Shown here in pieces: positions 14,494 to 25,587 of a DNA stretch of 64,000 nt (within the stretch, counting starts at the first letter, position 1; each line of letters starts with the position of its first letter). The translations under genes and the position numbers were made by a program. The DNA is taken from NCBI GenBank assembly GCA_907163375.1, contig CAJQUW010012901.1, positions 1 to 64,000 of the forward strand, read 5' to 3'. A model generated the notes under the pieces. It was not told where the DNA came from, did not search any database, and saw only the letters and a program-made list of their open reading frames with translations. The DNA is from Prostheceraeus crozeri. Taxonomy: Eukaryota > Platyhelminthes > Polycladida > Euryleptidae.

Positions 14494-14703
14494 AGCAGCA
14501 ATCCATTTTCTCCGCATTTCGATATCCTTGGGAAATCGGTGAAAAGAATAAGGTGATTCTTTATTTTGGATGTTTTTGCATCCATATGCAGCACACGTTT
14601 TTCGGTATCTTGTACTTGTAGTCCTATTCACTGATGCTGGCGGAGCTGAATCAGAAGTTGAAGACAAGTCCATGTCAAGATCAACGTCAACTTCGGAGCT
14701 CAT
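14494..14703 (-). CDS. First coding exon of a THAP zinc-finger protein
   Basis: The minus-strand frame from the ATG at 14703 begins with an acidic leader (MSSEVDVDLDMDL). It then shows the start of a THAP domain: the CAAYGC ligand pair, SFHRFPKD and RRKWIAA, the usual C-x(2-4)-C, F-x-FP and W landmarks. THAP domains are C2CH DNA-binding modules of animal transcription regulators and of P-element-type transposases. The expected distal CxxH is absent because the exon ends at a strong donor, GTACGT (14493-14488), in phase 0. The next exon should carry the rest of the domain, but I could not locate it. The frame stays open past the donor without THAP-like sequence, which supports splicing. It could be a host gene or a domesticated or active P-like transposase. 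Confidence 0.7.
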
Positions 14704-15340
14704 TACTGTTCGTGTGAATAGAGCGAAGGCAGTCAAGAAACTGACAACGGCAAAGTGCCTTTTATCTAGTGACCGAGCATATTTGCTATTCACTGTATGT
14801 AAAGCATTCGTCATCCGTCAACCGTGCTACCCTTATTGATTATTTATCTTCCCTACGACTGAGCCATTCTGCTGCAGTGAAAGTGGTAACGCGTGAATCC
14901 AGACAATGGCCATCTATTTCCTATATTATCTATGGTTTTGACACCAGCTGCTGGCTAGTGATAAAAAGTTGTGAATTTTCAATCATTTGACGTAAACATT
15001 GTTATCATGTAGCTAAACAGATGATTTCAGAAGTCCGCTTACTGCACTGTTTAATGCTAACAATTACATAAGTATGCAGGAATATTTTTGTTACATCGAC
15101 AAATTAATTCATAAATATTTGTAAAATGTTTCAGATATGAACATTTAGGTGATTATGATAATATTTGTCAAATAATAGTCAAAGATGTATCAAAAATTAT
15201 TAAAAAATATCAAATATGCAGTATTTGATTGTTTTATAAAAACAATTATCTAATATTTGTAAAATTTGTCACCATCAGTCAGATATTAGATAAATTATCT
15301 CGGTTTTTTCAACCCGGGAATACTGTAAGAATTGAAAAGC
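14704..15340. other. Stretch upstream of the THAP exon
   Basis: This is the 5' flank of the THAP exon and would hold its promoter or 5' UTR. No core promoter element is convincing. The distal part is AT-rich. Confidence 0.4.
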
Positions 15341-15732
15341 ATAATCTTTATTTTATCAATGCGAATTTATCATGAATGTTCAACCGGGATTTATGCATGA
15401 ATCATCAATGCAAGTTTTTAACATATTATAATTGCGTATTTTTGGTTCAATAATGATAATCGATGTATTTTGACAATGCATATAAGCTTTCCAATCATTA
15501 AACATGCTTACCAACAATGATTTTCAATTTTGAATAATCTTTATTTTATCAATGCGAATTTATCATCAATGTTCAACCGAGGTTTATGCATGAATCATCA
15601 ATGCAAGTTTTTAAGATAGGCTATTGTAATTGCGTATTTTTGGTTCAATAATGATAATCGATGTATTTTGACAATGCATATAAGCTTTCCAATCATTAAA
15701 CATGCTTAACAACAATGATTTTCAATTTTGAA
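15341..15732. repeat. Tandem duplication, 193-bp period
   Basis: 15341-15533 and 15534-15732 are near-identical direct copies, each starting ATAATCTTTATTTTATCAAT and ending CAACAATGATTTTCAATTTTG-like. The second copy has a few substitutions and a ~5-bp insertion (GATAGGC in place of CAT near 15615). Few differences suggest a recent duplication. Confidence 0.9.
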
Positions 15733-16720
15733 TTTTCCATGGATTTATTGGAATCATCGATCATGGATTCTGTGTCCATGGCTGGGCTACTAGGGAAATG
15801 TAATAAATAACGTCCGCAATGTAATAAAGGTAATGTGAATAGGTTGTATCAACATGAGTCACATTTACAAATGAGTTTCGCAAAATATCTGAAAAGTAGA
15901 ATGTCAGACAATTAAATTTGTTATTTTGGTATTTATCTGTCTACGAAATATGAAAAAAAATCAGCTAAATTGATCTTTCACCATAAATAATTATGTTTCA
16001 ATTTTGCAATTACTAAAATTATTATGCAATATAAAGAGAATTTCATTGCTCGCTTACAAATATTATCAAAAGCTCATGCAATGTCAGTTGATTCTTCTGA
16101 TTCCGTTGCATACAGCAGACCTACGGGAAAATGACGAACATTTCCAATCAAACCCTTTATTTCTGGCTTCTATTCAATGATTATTATCTAATCTTATAAT
16201 ACTGTAATATATAATTATTTTCCTTTTGAGCCCCAAAGACAAATCTGCTCCAACTACCCATTCGCTGATAACGGCAACTCCCTTTGATGCTGAGTGAACA
16301 ATGGGAGCATTATACAGCAATGACGTGCAGTGTGGGCCTATGTCATGGGAAGGTTCTCGTTGAGGCAGTTTTGTCAGCTGCTAGTCAAACACTTACGCAG
16401 GTGCCCGCATGAACGTCATCCGGCTCAAGAGGTCATTGATTTCAAGTGTCCCATTTCTCATCGAAAGAAAAGTGCTCTTAGTTCTCTATATTGTACCTTT
16501 TGGGAGCCATTTAGAAATTTCCGGTTGATATGCAATGAAAAAGGATAGCTCAAATTCCATCAAAGAACAGACAGAGGCATAGCAACGCAATAAATGCCTC
16601 TTTTTTGAGTTTTAGAAATTATGCTTATATTTCATGCCTCATCTATATTCCCACGACCTATCGTCCATTATCTTCAGATTTTACTCCGATTAAAAACCAT
16701 ACTTGAAAATCAATCAAAAT
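15733..16720. other. Stretch without recognised genes
   Basis: The stretch is AT-rich and holds one 72-codon plus-strand frame (16330-16548) without a domain. It lies downstream of the 3' end of the minus-strand coiled-coil gene. Confidence 0.45.
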
Positions 16721-16726
16721 TTTATT
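16721..16726 (-). terminator. AATAAA polyadenylation signal
   Basis: The plus-strand TTTATT reads AATAAA on the minus strand, about 230 bases downstream of the coiled-coil gene's stop codon at 16954-16956. The distance suits a short 3' UTR. Confidence 0.45.
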
Positions 16727-16953
16727 GTGATCGCTCTTCAGAAGAGATTCTGATGAAAAACTAAAATACAACAGGGAATGAACGGAAAATGCAATTGTGG
16801 GAATATTAATCGAAACACATGATTTTCAAATTAAAAAAAAATCGAGGAAGCAATTTGTCGGCATCATGAGATCATCGGCAAAAAAGAGATTGAATGAGTG
16901 AGCATCAAGAGCAAGTGGCAAGACTTGAGCATTTACAATGGAAAGAAACGGTT

Positions 16954-17115
16954 TCAGTGGTTCAGTTTTGGTCTCCCAGCACTGTAGCGGGCGGATTTAG
17001 GACGATTGTGGGCTGACAACACTGGCGAAGGAAAATCATCGTCTGAATCATCGAGACTTTCAGCATCTAAATTGCAGTCCTCTGTGATGTCCGAGCTCGC
17101 AACGCTGAGAGTCTC
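16954..17115 (-). CDS. Terminal exon of a coiled-coil, Ser-rich protein gene
   Basis: On the minus strand a polypyrimidine stretch and TTTCAACAG acceptor (17116 upward) lead into a 53-codon frame that ends in TGA at 16956-16954. The start is phase 0, matching the phase-0 donor of the exon at 23709-24190. The peptide is acidic and Ser-rich (ETLSVASSDITEDC, then DDSDDDFPSP) and ends with a basic tail, KSARYSAGRPKLNH. This reads as a disordered C-terminus with possible casein-kinase-type acidic Ser sites. AATAAA follows 230 bases downstream. The gene is not identified. Confidence 0.7.
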   Translation of the reverse strand, partial: ETLSVASSDITEDCNLDAESLDDSDDDFPSPVLSAHNRPKSARYSAGRPKLNH

Positions 17116-19780
17116 CTGTTGAAAGAAATGAAGCGGTATGTTAAACGTATAAGAACAATGGAGGTTGAATGAACAATCAATAATATAGTAATAAGCAATT
17201 TTGTCAATTCAACTGAAAATCACGCAAGAAATTTCATCTCCTTTAAGACTTCGTAATCATTAATACGTATGCTACAATGACATTTTACGGACGTTGCTCA
17301 ACATGACTAGAACATTTTTGTAACTTTGATAATGTGACAAAATGCGATACTTAATAATGCCATATTGAAATGTTATTATATCTTTGTGCATATCTATGTG
17401 CATACCTTATGCACATACTTATAGGTCATTGGTATACACATAAATTCATGAAGACATGATTCGAAATGTCAAATTAATTTTAGATATATTTCTTCATTCC
17501 AATCAGAATTTCGAATTTTTAGTAGAATTAAAGATTCGAATTTTAACTTACAAATGGTTTTCTACGCAGCGGCACTTCCATGTTGGCCTATACCCTACAC
17601 GTAGATATATGTACCGCATTTAATCTAATAAATCTAACCAAAAACCACTTGAAAATAGCAGCAACGCTAAACATAGCATAGAAGCCTCATCTCTAATGAT
17701 CGTTCCTCTTCAATACAAGCTTACCCCCATAAATCACTTAACAAAAATAGACTCCCATGGGCATATAAAAGAGAAAACACGCTCCTAAATTACGAGGGTA
17801 ATAGCATGACAACATATCTCTCTCTAAGAAGAATAATCAAGGTATTTACCTTGACATGATGGCTATAAAAACAAAGTCATTATTCAATTATCTTTCCTTT
17901 TGGTAGACGGATTGGTTGCGAATATCAGTAGAATGATGAAGTCTTCAAATATGCGAAAGATCCGATTATTATAATTTTTCTGTCAAAGTTATCATGATTC
18001 AAGAGTAGGTGGCAGACAATTGCCAGTCATAACACAAGTGTTAAGCAACGTCGGTTGGTTCCAGCTTTATACTTTACATGATGAATAATGATCGAAAATG
18101 CATACCTTACTGGTTAGTGGATCAATGTCGCAAAACGATCCTGCGTGAGATGGTGTTTGTATTGACACATAATTTGAACTTATAAATTCATGCAAACTCA
18201 TAATTTATGTTTTGTGATCAAATTGCATGATATTTTGTGACTACTTTTTCTTTTTTGCATTTTTTTTGAGTAAAATATTGTCAGAATTTCCGAATTTCAG
18301 TACACTTCTACCAAAAGAAATCACATGTCTTTGATGTTAGAAAGATCACTAAAATGAAAGTCAAACATGTTACATTTTTTTAGACTTTTAAATACACAAT
18401 ATACGTCGTACATCACATACAGAACGTCAGCATGCTCTGGATAAAAATCATCTATCTTTTCTTGCTTTTGTCTCATAATTTGCACCGATTTTATGAGTAT
18501 AGAGGATCGTCGCTGAAGTTGAAACAATGTCACAAAATTAGTACTTCATAAGCTCGTTCATGCTGCCTATGAAGTTCATAAATCATGTTAGAGGAGCTTC
18601 AAAATTTCCCCGTTTTTGGAGAAATTTTCCAGAAATTTTATTTACACTACCTACCTATGTAGGCTATGTGACCAGTAAGTAGACTTGATTAGATCTGTTG
18701 CAAGAAATGTGAGTATAAAAAACGGTCGTGATGAATGGCTAGCACGGATGCATTGAGTAAGACTGTTATGTTCAATATGTCAGAAAATTTGATGCTTGGA
18801 TGGCTGCAAAGTCAATTTTGAAGAAGCTTCTGATCACTCTTCCAAACATTGCGTTCTGGATGAAGTTAGTGTTGATTCAAGTGATAATCAGTAGTTAACT
18901 GGATCTCAACCAGAAGCTTAAAATCAATTAGAACATTACTAAACTCAAGGTCAAAGCAAACTTCAAGAAACAATTAAAAATCAAAATAGACACAGAGCTC
19001 AAGTCACGTAGATGTAGATTCAAGGCGACTTTCAAAGTTCAGACTCTCAAATTCTAAAATCCAATCTAGAGAAAACACTTTTCAGAAAATGTGTATGCGT
19101 CATAAAGCTTGATGTGACAAGAATGTACAAAATAATGGAACTTCCTGAAAATAATGCGAAATGCATCACTTTGAGTCAGATGATCATGTAGTTTTGTACA
19201 TTTTACTTGAATAGGGAGGGTACCTTCTTAAACATCACAATTGTTCTGTTTCACTTGGCATCTAATATTTTCTATGTGCTAACTCAATCGTACAAAATTT
19301 CATGTACAAAATTGAAGGTGCAAGTAAAGCAAAAAACAAGGATACAAAAATCATATTTGCATAGGTATCTTGTGAGAACACCATCCGTGTATGTCCGAAA
19401 GTGTCTAAAATTTTGAATTGAAATTCTGACTTGGCAAATGTATACCTGACACTTGAGTGTGAGTTGGTCAAAGCTGAAAAGGCCGCTGAATAAGGTATAG
19501 TGTGCAGTAAGTCTCAGGAAGTTTCAGTCAAAATTTTCATTTCACTGTGTATCAAAATTAGATTAGACTATACTGTTTAACTATCGTTTTATAACGGAAA
19601 CCGCACAGAAGTCCAAGAAGTCAACCATCAGCATTTTATCAAAAAAATAAGCATCAAATCATTTTGCACATTATTATGCATGTTACTTATTTTTACAAGT
19701 AAGTAGCATCTTTAGTCCTGAATTCCATCTTCACATAATTAAATATTTTGTAGTCAACCGAATCGGACCAACATTGCTGA
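17116..19780. other. Distal part of the last intron of the coiled-coil gene
   Basis: The stretch is AT-rich with no supportable coding sequence. It forms part of the ~6.6-kb intron between 23709 and 17115. Confidence 0.5.
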
Positions 19781-19815
19781 TCAACCAACATTGCATCGCG
19801 GATATGATGCGGCAA

Positions 19816-19996
19816 CTATCTTTGTCTTAAGCGAGTTGTGACTCGATTCATTGTGGAAAAGCTCCCTTCCACGGACGCTGTTCCTAAAGGCGCACATACA
19901 ACCCTCATTGAGATGTCCGACAACATCGGGAACCCCAATGCCAAATCTTTGCCGGAAGCTAACTTGATGAGATAATTCTTCCATCATAGGGAGGGA
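19816..19996 (-). pseudogene. hAT transposase C-terminal (dimerisation) scrap
   Basis: On the minus strand a ~60-residue stretch ends APLGTASVEGSFSTMNRV and then TTRLRQR before a stop at 19816. The TASVE-x-SFS-x-MNR-x-x-TRLR pattern is the hallmark of the C-terminal dimerisation region of hAT transposases, where the family usually has STASVERSFS. The preceding residues (SFRQRFGIGVPDVV) come from a second frame, so at least one frameshift lies near 19905. No N-terminal zinc finger, DDE region or paired terminal repeats were found nearby. It is a dead fragment inside the last intron of the coiled-coil gene. Confidence 0.7.
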
Positions 19997-20010
19997 TTCT
20001 GACATTTAGG

Positions 20011-20026
20011 GGGGGGAATTCCCCCC
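20011..20026. repeat. Perfect 16-bp palindrome G6-AATT-C6
   Basis: GGGGGGAATTCCCCCC is its own reverse complement. It sits 15 bases from the hAT scrap, just before CAGGGCTAGA, which could be the decayed end of that hAT element. The core also resembles a Rel/NF-kB site (GGGGAATTCCCC). Confidence 0.6.
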
Positions 20027-20082
20027 AAAACAGGGCTAGATAAAACACTGACATGTGCAATGACAGTCCAAGCAATATACAG

Positions 20083-21440
20083 TATATTTTAACCCACCAC
20101 AAATTGCAATAGTTTCAAGAATAGGTTCACCTTGCAGAGAAAATTTCCTAATCAACATATCAAAAATCTAGGAAAATCTGGTTAGTGGACCATTCTGAGC
20201 TTTCCACTTGAAGTCACGAGTCTTATCGAAAAATAGCTATCGGTATTTGGCCTCACTAAACATGTTTAATGAAATCGTTTCTAATCGTGTTTTATGAAAT
20301 CGTAGATGCAGATCGCAGCAGTCAATCAAAATGATCCGTTGCAGCTTCGTCTCATTTCCTGCATTTACCTCCTACATGGTTCTAACCGATACCAGCTATA
20401 TGCTTTCTGAATTATGTCCTTTCCAAGCGGCTAGATTTCTCAGTCACTAGATCAACAATACTTGTAACTATATGAATACGTACTTGTTAAGTTAAGTTTA
20501 AGAATACTTGTAACTACCGGTAACTATCTGCAGATGCAAACTAATTGAGATTTGAGCAAGATTTATGTCACAAATCTGCGAGTTTTACCATCAATAGGCG
20601 ATTACTTTTTGAAACTACCATTTTGTGAAAACTCGTAGGTGCTCAAGCCGCTAGGTCGAAAATGCGTTTGCGCACCCATAACTCGCAATTTTTTTTCTGA
20701 GTTGGGATACAAACTTTCATGTCTTTCATCAATAAGTGAAGCCTTTTTTGCAAGCACTATCTTATGAATATGCATAGAAATTCAAGCATTTATATCAAAA
20801 ACACGTTTACGCACACTCATCATTTAACACACATTCCGAGATACCTGTAGATGTAAATTGATGCAGATTGGTATATGGTAAGGAATAAATCTCTGTGTAT
20901 TTCTATCACCATACCATCCATTTTATAACTACTCTCTCATGACAGCACATGTTATAAACCTGGTTGTCTACTTCAGCTTGTTCTCGCAGAAAAAATTGAC
21001 TAAAAGGCGATCATTCTGTGTCACTGCATGCTTTTCCATATACATGTACAAGTAATTATGAAATGGATCTATATGTAGGTTCTATGCATAGATGCATATT
21101 CACAAGAGAGAAAGCTTACTAGCAACAAATCTTTATCAATTGTACCAAACAGGCACAATAAGGGAAGGGTGCGCAAGTGCACCTTTCGATCTAGCGGTTA
21201 GAACAACTGCACGCGCTTTCACAAGACGGTAGTTGCAAAAAGTAATCGTTTATTGTGACAGTTACTATTGACTGAGAAATCTAGCCGCTTAGAAAGGGCA
21301 TAATTCAGAAAACACTGTTCAACTAACTGGTTTTCATAGATTTATGATGCTGATAAGGGAAATTTTGTTTACAAGATGAACCCATTCTAGAAACTATCGC
21401 AATTTGTGGCGGGTTGAAGTAGAATTCACTATAGATAGCC
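20083..21440. mobile_element. Foldback element, family F1 (copy 1)
   Basis: The left end (CAGTATATTTTAACCCACCA, then ACAAATTGCAATAGTTT) is the inverse of the right end (AACTATCGCAATTTGTGGCG, then GGTTGAAGTAGAATTCACTA). The inversion continues inward over parts of 20090-20690 and 21165-21430. Landmarks in both arms include TAGCGGCTTGA-like, GTAATCG and TGACTGAGAAATC blocks. The right arm lacks ~250 bp present in the left. The centre (20700-21130) resembles 48490-49200, and the left arm is the inverse of 50165-50716. No transposase is encoded, so it is a non-autonomous foldback or long-TIR element in the last intron of the coiled-coil gene. Confidence 0.7.
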
Positions 21441-22900
21441 TGGAATAGGATTATCATGATGATAGCAGATAACAGCTAATTAAGCTAACTCGTTTAGTAG
21501 TGCACGCTAGCGGGAAAGATATCAGAAAAAACAGTTTCACTGTTGGACGAACGAAATGTAATTAATATAAAGTTTTCCAATTATTTATATATCATATATA
21601 TCATACATTTTTTCCAGTTAAAATTTTATTTGGAAATAGGAATCTCGATCGCGCAATCCCTCTCAGACTTCAAAGGGACTGAATTTTCCGGTCCGATCAA
21701 AGCTCGTATTGAAAAGGCCTATGATTGCTGTTGAGATAGGTGACATTTGCCTCAAATTCATACCTCCATGATTGATGCTCCTGAATACATCATTTCCATA
21801 ATAATGATTGATAATGATTATGGACTTGAATTTGATTTTAGCCATAATCTAAGCATTGACAAAAACATATTTTTGGATATTCATAGCTAAAACCTTAAGT
21901 ATAGTAAACTATTATAAAGCAAAATCAATTCAATCGGTTGTAAAACAAAAACGTGCAGCATTTTACGCGCCCCAAATGAATAACATAGACATATTTTTCT
22001 AAATATCTAATAGTTCCAATAACTCTATTTTTGAATTCTGTGTTTTATTTTTCATGCATCCCAAAAGTCGGGATATTTTCGATCACGACAGCGGTTACTC
22101 TTGATTTGCGTGATTCGCACAGAGCCTAACTTGGATGCTCTGTTAGATCATAACATTTTAACTTGGATGTGTGCAAAGGCCACATTAAAATCATTTAGGA
22201 CTAGTCTTAATATCACACACTTTGCATCAAAACATTTCCTCAGAATCAGACCATGACATATTGGATCCATAATTTACAGTCCAGACTGGTCCCCAGTCCC
22301 GTTTCAATTCGAATTCATGGTGATGATTCAAAGCATACTTTCATCTTTTGAATAACGGAATTACGAATAATTGTTACGATACTGGATTTTGACTCTGTTC
22401 CAATGAAACATAAACTGTGAACTGGTGAAGTGCACCACCATTATCATCAATCATTCCGCAATAAAAATCCTCAATTCAAGTGAATGAATCTATCATCACC
22501 CGTCATGCTTGAACATTTGAATGAATAGGGAACCGTAAGGCGCACGCATGGACTATTGTTGTACATGGTGAATATCTCCTGTTTTCATTTTTCTGCAGTG
22601 CATCCACAAACCCCTCGAAGCCCTATGACTTGTGGTGCACATCAGCTGAGCACTTGCAGAAGTGGCGGGAGTGAGCTCTTAACAACACTGCTCCAATTGT
22701 CCATGACATTTCTTAGACGTAATGCCACAGATTTATCGATGCTTTTCACATTATCTTTTAGTCAACTCATTTGTGACTTTGAACACTGACACTTGAAATA
22801 AATTTTCAACTAAATAAGATCGTAGGAAATGCGTCCTACACTAAAAAGTTGACCAATCTCGGGTCTGATATTTGTCTACATTCAAGTTTGACCGAACTTC
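21441..22900. other. Intron stretch without recognised genes
   Basis: The stretch is AT-rich, and short frames (21543-21734, 22556-22789) carry no domain. Confidence 0.5.
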
Positions 22901-22914
22901 GTAAAAAATCAAAA

Positions 22915-23620
22915 AATGTTAAGAAAATCAAAGAAGGAGTCAGTTTTCTCAACCAAAATTCTATTACAACGAGATTATAATGTAATAAAATGCCCAACGC
23001 TTCGTCATCGACTTAGTCATGAGGAAAAGAAATGTCATTCATTGAATTGCTGTGTAAACTTGTCAAGAAAATATTTTTGATTAACATTTGAATACGAAAA
23101 GCCAAAAGTTGAAATATATTTGTTCATATATACGAGTATTAGATAGAATTCACTGCGAGCCATGTTCTCGAAGGTGAGCACGTGTTTGTATCTTTGATTC
23201 CCCCACATACTTTTCATTGCAAATATTGCAGGTGATGAGGTAAACAGTATTCTTCACCTGACAAGATATCGGAGAACATTACTCGCCTTAAAGAACATCG
23301 CTCACGGGCGAATTCCGCAGTCTTTCAATATCTTGTTCTTCATTCTTTATCAATTAAACTACGTGATTATAATCACGTAGTTTAATTAATAAAATTTTCT
23401 TGACAATTTCACACAGCAGTTTGATCAATGACAGTATTCGCCGCAGGGTGGAGGTGAGTGAAATTCACCGCCTCGGCCCTGTACTCAACACCATGTTATT
23501 GCAGATTCATTTCTATTGCTCATGACTAAGTCGATGACGAAGCGTCGCTCATTCTATTTCATTACAATCACGTTGTAATACAATTTCGGTCGAGAAAATT
23601 AATTCCTTTTTTGATTATGA
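22915..23620. mobile_element. Foldback structure with GIY-YIG (Penelope-type) remnants
   Basis: Outer arms of about 100 bp at 22920-23024 and 23518-23618 are inverted copies; both contain the core GCTTCGTCATCGACTTAGTC or its complement. A second inverted pair is 23043-23075 against 23390-23425. On the minus strand near 23253-23165 the frame reads VYLITCNICNEKYVGES, then RAHLREH, the start of a GIY-YIG nuclease as found at the end of Penelope ORFs. On the plus strand near 23276-23350 the frame reads RLKEHRSRANSAVFQY, a later part of such a domain. So the two halves of a decayed Penelope-like 3' end lie in opposite orientations. It is far diverged from the array at 25-36 kb. Confidence 0.55.
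23352..23387. repeat. Perfect 36-bp palindrome
   Basis: AATTAAACTACGTGATTA is followed without spacer by its exact reverse complement. It lies within the foldback at 22915-23620 but off its centre (~23268). It could extrude a cruciform or mark an inversion junction. Confidence 0.9.
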
Positions 23621-23708
23621 TGTTGGTACCGACCGATGGCCAAGCTCACTGAATATAAAAACATAACAATATAAATAAATAAATAGAGAATAATTCCCAG
23701 CATCTCAC

Positions 23709-24190
23709 CACTGGAATCTGACGAGGAGGCACAGGTACAACATCACGTTCTGAGAGGGTCGGTAAGGAGCCGTGAATGGGGGAGCCGGATCTGCGATGAT
23801 TGCTCTGACATTCAGCTGGAGGACCATCTGAATCTAAGCCTGAATCCCTCCCACCCCCGGCGGAGGCCTGTCGCAGCGAGTCAGAAGACACAGGAGGCTT
23901 CGTGATGGAACAGTCAGATCGTTCTCTCCTGTCCAGGCTTTGCGACTGTTGCTGTCGGGGAGAATTCCCCAGGCCTGGACGGTTTTGAGATAGTTTATAC
24001 TCCAGCTGCTTGATGAGACGATCTCTTTCGGCAATACTTCGCTCCAGTCTTTTGATTTTGTCGGATTGGTCGGTGACTTGTTGAGACAGTTCCACGATCA
24101 GACCGTGACTTCGAGGAACGGGTGAAGAATTTGGAGAAGGAAGCTCTGACGAAGTTTCTTCAACGCCTTCAGATGCTCCGGGAAGTGGGA
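23709..24190 (-). CDS. Internal exon of the coiled-coil protein gene
   Basis: A TTCCAG acceptor (24191 upward) and a GTGAGA donor (23708 downward) bound a 482-base exon, entered in phase 1 and left in phase 0. It encodes about 160 residues. First comes a Ser/Pro linker (ETSSELPSPNSSPVPRSHG). Next is a heptad-rich helix of ~40 residues starting LIVELSQQVTDQSDKIKRLE and continuing to LIKQLEYKLSQ, a good coiled coil. A long polar Ser/Arg/Gln region follows. Within it DSGLDS (about 24100 minus 3 x 75 bases) matches the DSG-x-x-S beta-TrCP degron pattern. SGSPIHGS and SPVP are candidate Pro-directed kinase sites. The function is likely scaffold or adaptor-like, but the gene is not identified. Confidence 0.8.
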
Positions 24191-24916
24191 CTGGAAATTA
24201 TATATAAAAGAACAAGGTGAATACATTGAGGGGTGAGTAGGCTCTCATATGCCATCGATTATAATCAACTGCTGATGGTGAAACATTATCATTGTCTGGT
24301 GCTAGTTCAAAAATGTGGTATCTGATCCAAATAAATGAGCGAGGTCATCGATTTGAATTTTAGATAGTCAACCATTATCGGAAAGTTTAGCTAGAAAGGC
24401 TTTTTATTTCATAAGCATTAAGTTTAATAGAATCTAACATCGTGTGATCGGCTATCAAGTACATTTTCTAACTTAGATATCTCAGGACTGTTTTCCACAT
24501 TTACGTATTGTCGATTCTGGCATTGTCTAATTCGTTTTTACAGACAATTCAGGAAAAGCACAAATAATGACGACAGATCACCGAGGTAGGCCTACTACTC
24601 TAGTTAGAAGTTTGTGAGATAGCGAGCCTAAAGATCATCTTGATAAGTGTTAGTCGATCAATTTGAAGCTGTGTAGCTAACACACCATACGAACAATTTA
24701 CAATACGAGATAAAAGCTGCAAGTACATCATAAGAACTGAGAATAAGCTTGGGGCATGTGACATTAACTTATCAAGAAGCATATCGTTTTTACTTGGGTA
24801 TTCTATTACATAAATAATATCGTAAGAACTTGTCAAGCTAAAAGAATGATTGGCAATTGCGTCTAAAATCACAGAAACTGAATACAAGAACAGTAACATT
24901 CGGAATTGATTTGTAA
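24191..24916. other. Intron stretch without recognised genes
   Basis: This is the 3' part of the 28.9-kb intron of the coiled-coil gene. A 99-codon minus frame at 24600-24899 shows no domain. Confidence 0.45.
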
Positions 24917-25042
24917 TTACTTGCGTTTTAAGTCAAAGAAATTGATGTCACAATGATAAACATGCTTCCCGTTGGGCTGGTAGTCCCACCCAATCCCAAT
25001 ATCACAGATGCTATCAATGGTACTTCCATAATGGTTGCCGTA
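24917..25042 (-). CDS. Possible terminal exon of an unidentified nested gene
   Basis: An acceptor-like ATATACACAG precedes a 41-codon frame ending TAA at 24917. The peptide is YGNHYGSTIDSICDIG, then WDYQPNGKHVYHCDINFF and a Lys/Arg end. Its balanced composition and Trp/Cys/His content look like folded protein rather than random AT-rich DNA. It starts in phase 0, whereas the surrounding intron of the coiled-coil gene is phase 1, so it cannot be an alternative end of that gene in the same frame. No partner exon was found. It may be chance or a transposon fragment. Confidence 0.25.
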   Translation of the reverse strand, partial: YGNHYGSTIDSICDIGIGWDYQPNGKHVYHCDINFFDLKRK

Positions 25043-25140
25043 CTGTGTATATTCTCACGAATTGTGCAAAAAGGTTATTCTAGTCAGAAAAACTTCAATT
25101 TTTATCATTTTGATACATGATAGGAGAATGGGCTAATGGC

Positions 25141-25204
25141 GGTTAACCGGTTCATCTGTCTTGACCGGTTAACCGGTTGAAGATTATGATTAACCGGTTA
25201 ACCG
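25141..25204. promoter_or_regulatory. Cluster of AACCGGTT / GGTTAACC palindromes
   Basis: In 64 bases there are three perfect AACCGGTT sites (25145-25152, 25171-25178, 25192-25199), one GACCGGTT (25163-25170) and three GGTTAACC (25141-25148, 25167-25174, 25196-25203). AACCGGTT is the known Grainyhead/CP2-family binding consensus. The cluster lies in the large intron, ~370 bases left of the Penelope array. Confidence 0.55.
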
Positions 25205-25574
25205 AATCGTTGTCTCTGATTTCTTTCTGATTCAACGCTGGTGAGGCAAACCAAACACAATTCAAGCGATAGTTCTCTATTGGCTCTGAGGCAAACTCGG
25301 CTGGTGAACTCATGATACTGTACATGTATACAAATTAATTATGTGAGTGACTCTCACTCCTGCTGTTGATGACTGAAATGTGGCTACTTAACGACGGTGA
25401 CCGGTGTGCAAAAATGCGGATGAAAAAAGAAAGTAAATGATACACGGAGTTTTTTGGTTTTGGTTGTGGTAGTCATAGCCTACCTACATATGGAAAAGAT
25501 AAAGCAGAACAATTATTTTTTTCAAATTCCACATCAATATTATTCGTTTTACATCAAATTCGCAACATGCAAAC

Positions 25575-25587
25575 ATATCAATATGTA
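25575..25587. repeat. Left 13-bp target-site duplication of the Penelope array
   Basis: ATATCAATATGTA occurs here and again at 36245-36257, immediately outside the outer ends of the five-copy array. The inner TGTA/TACA is shared with the element, so the true duplication is 9-13 bp. Confidence 0.85.

Noticed and set aside
14331-14621. Plus-strand frames over the THAP exon
   Set aside because: The minus strand shows the THAP motif with a start codon and donor; the plus frames are shadows.
20011-20026. NF-kB site as a functional element
   Set aside because: The palindrome fits, but it adjoins a dead hAT fragment and a lone site is weak evidence; kept only as a repeat.
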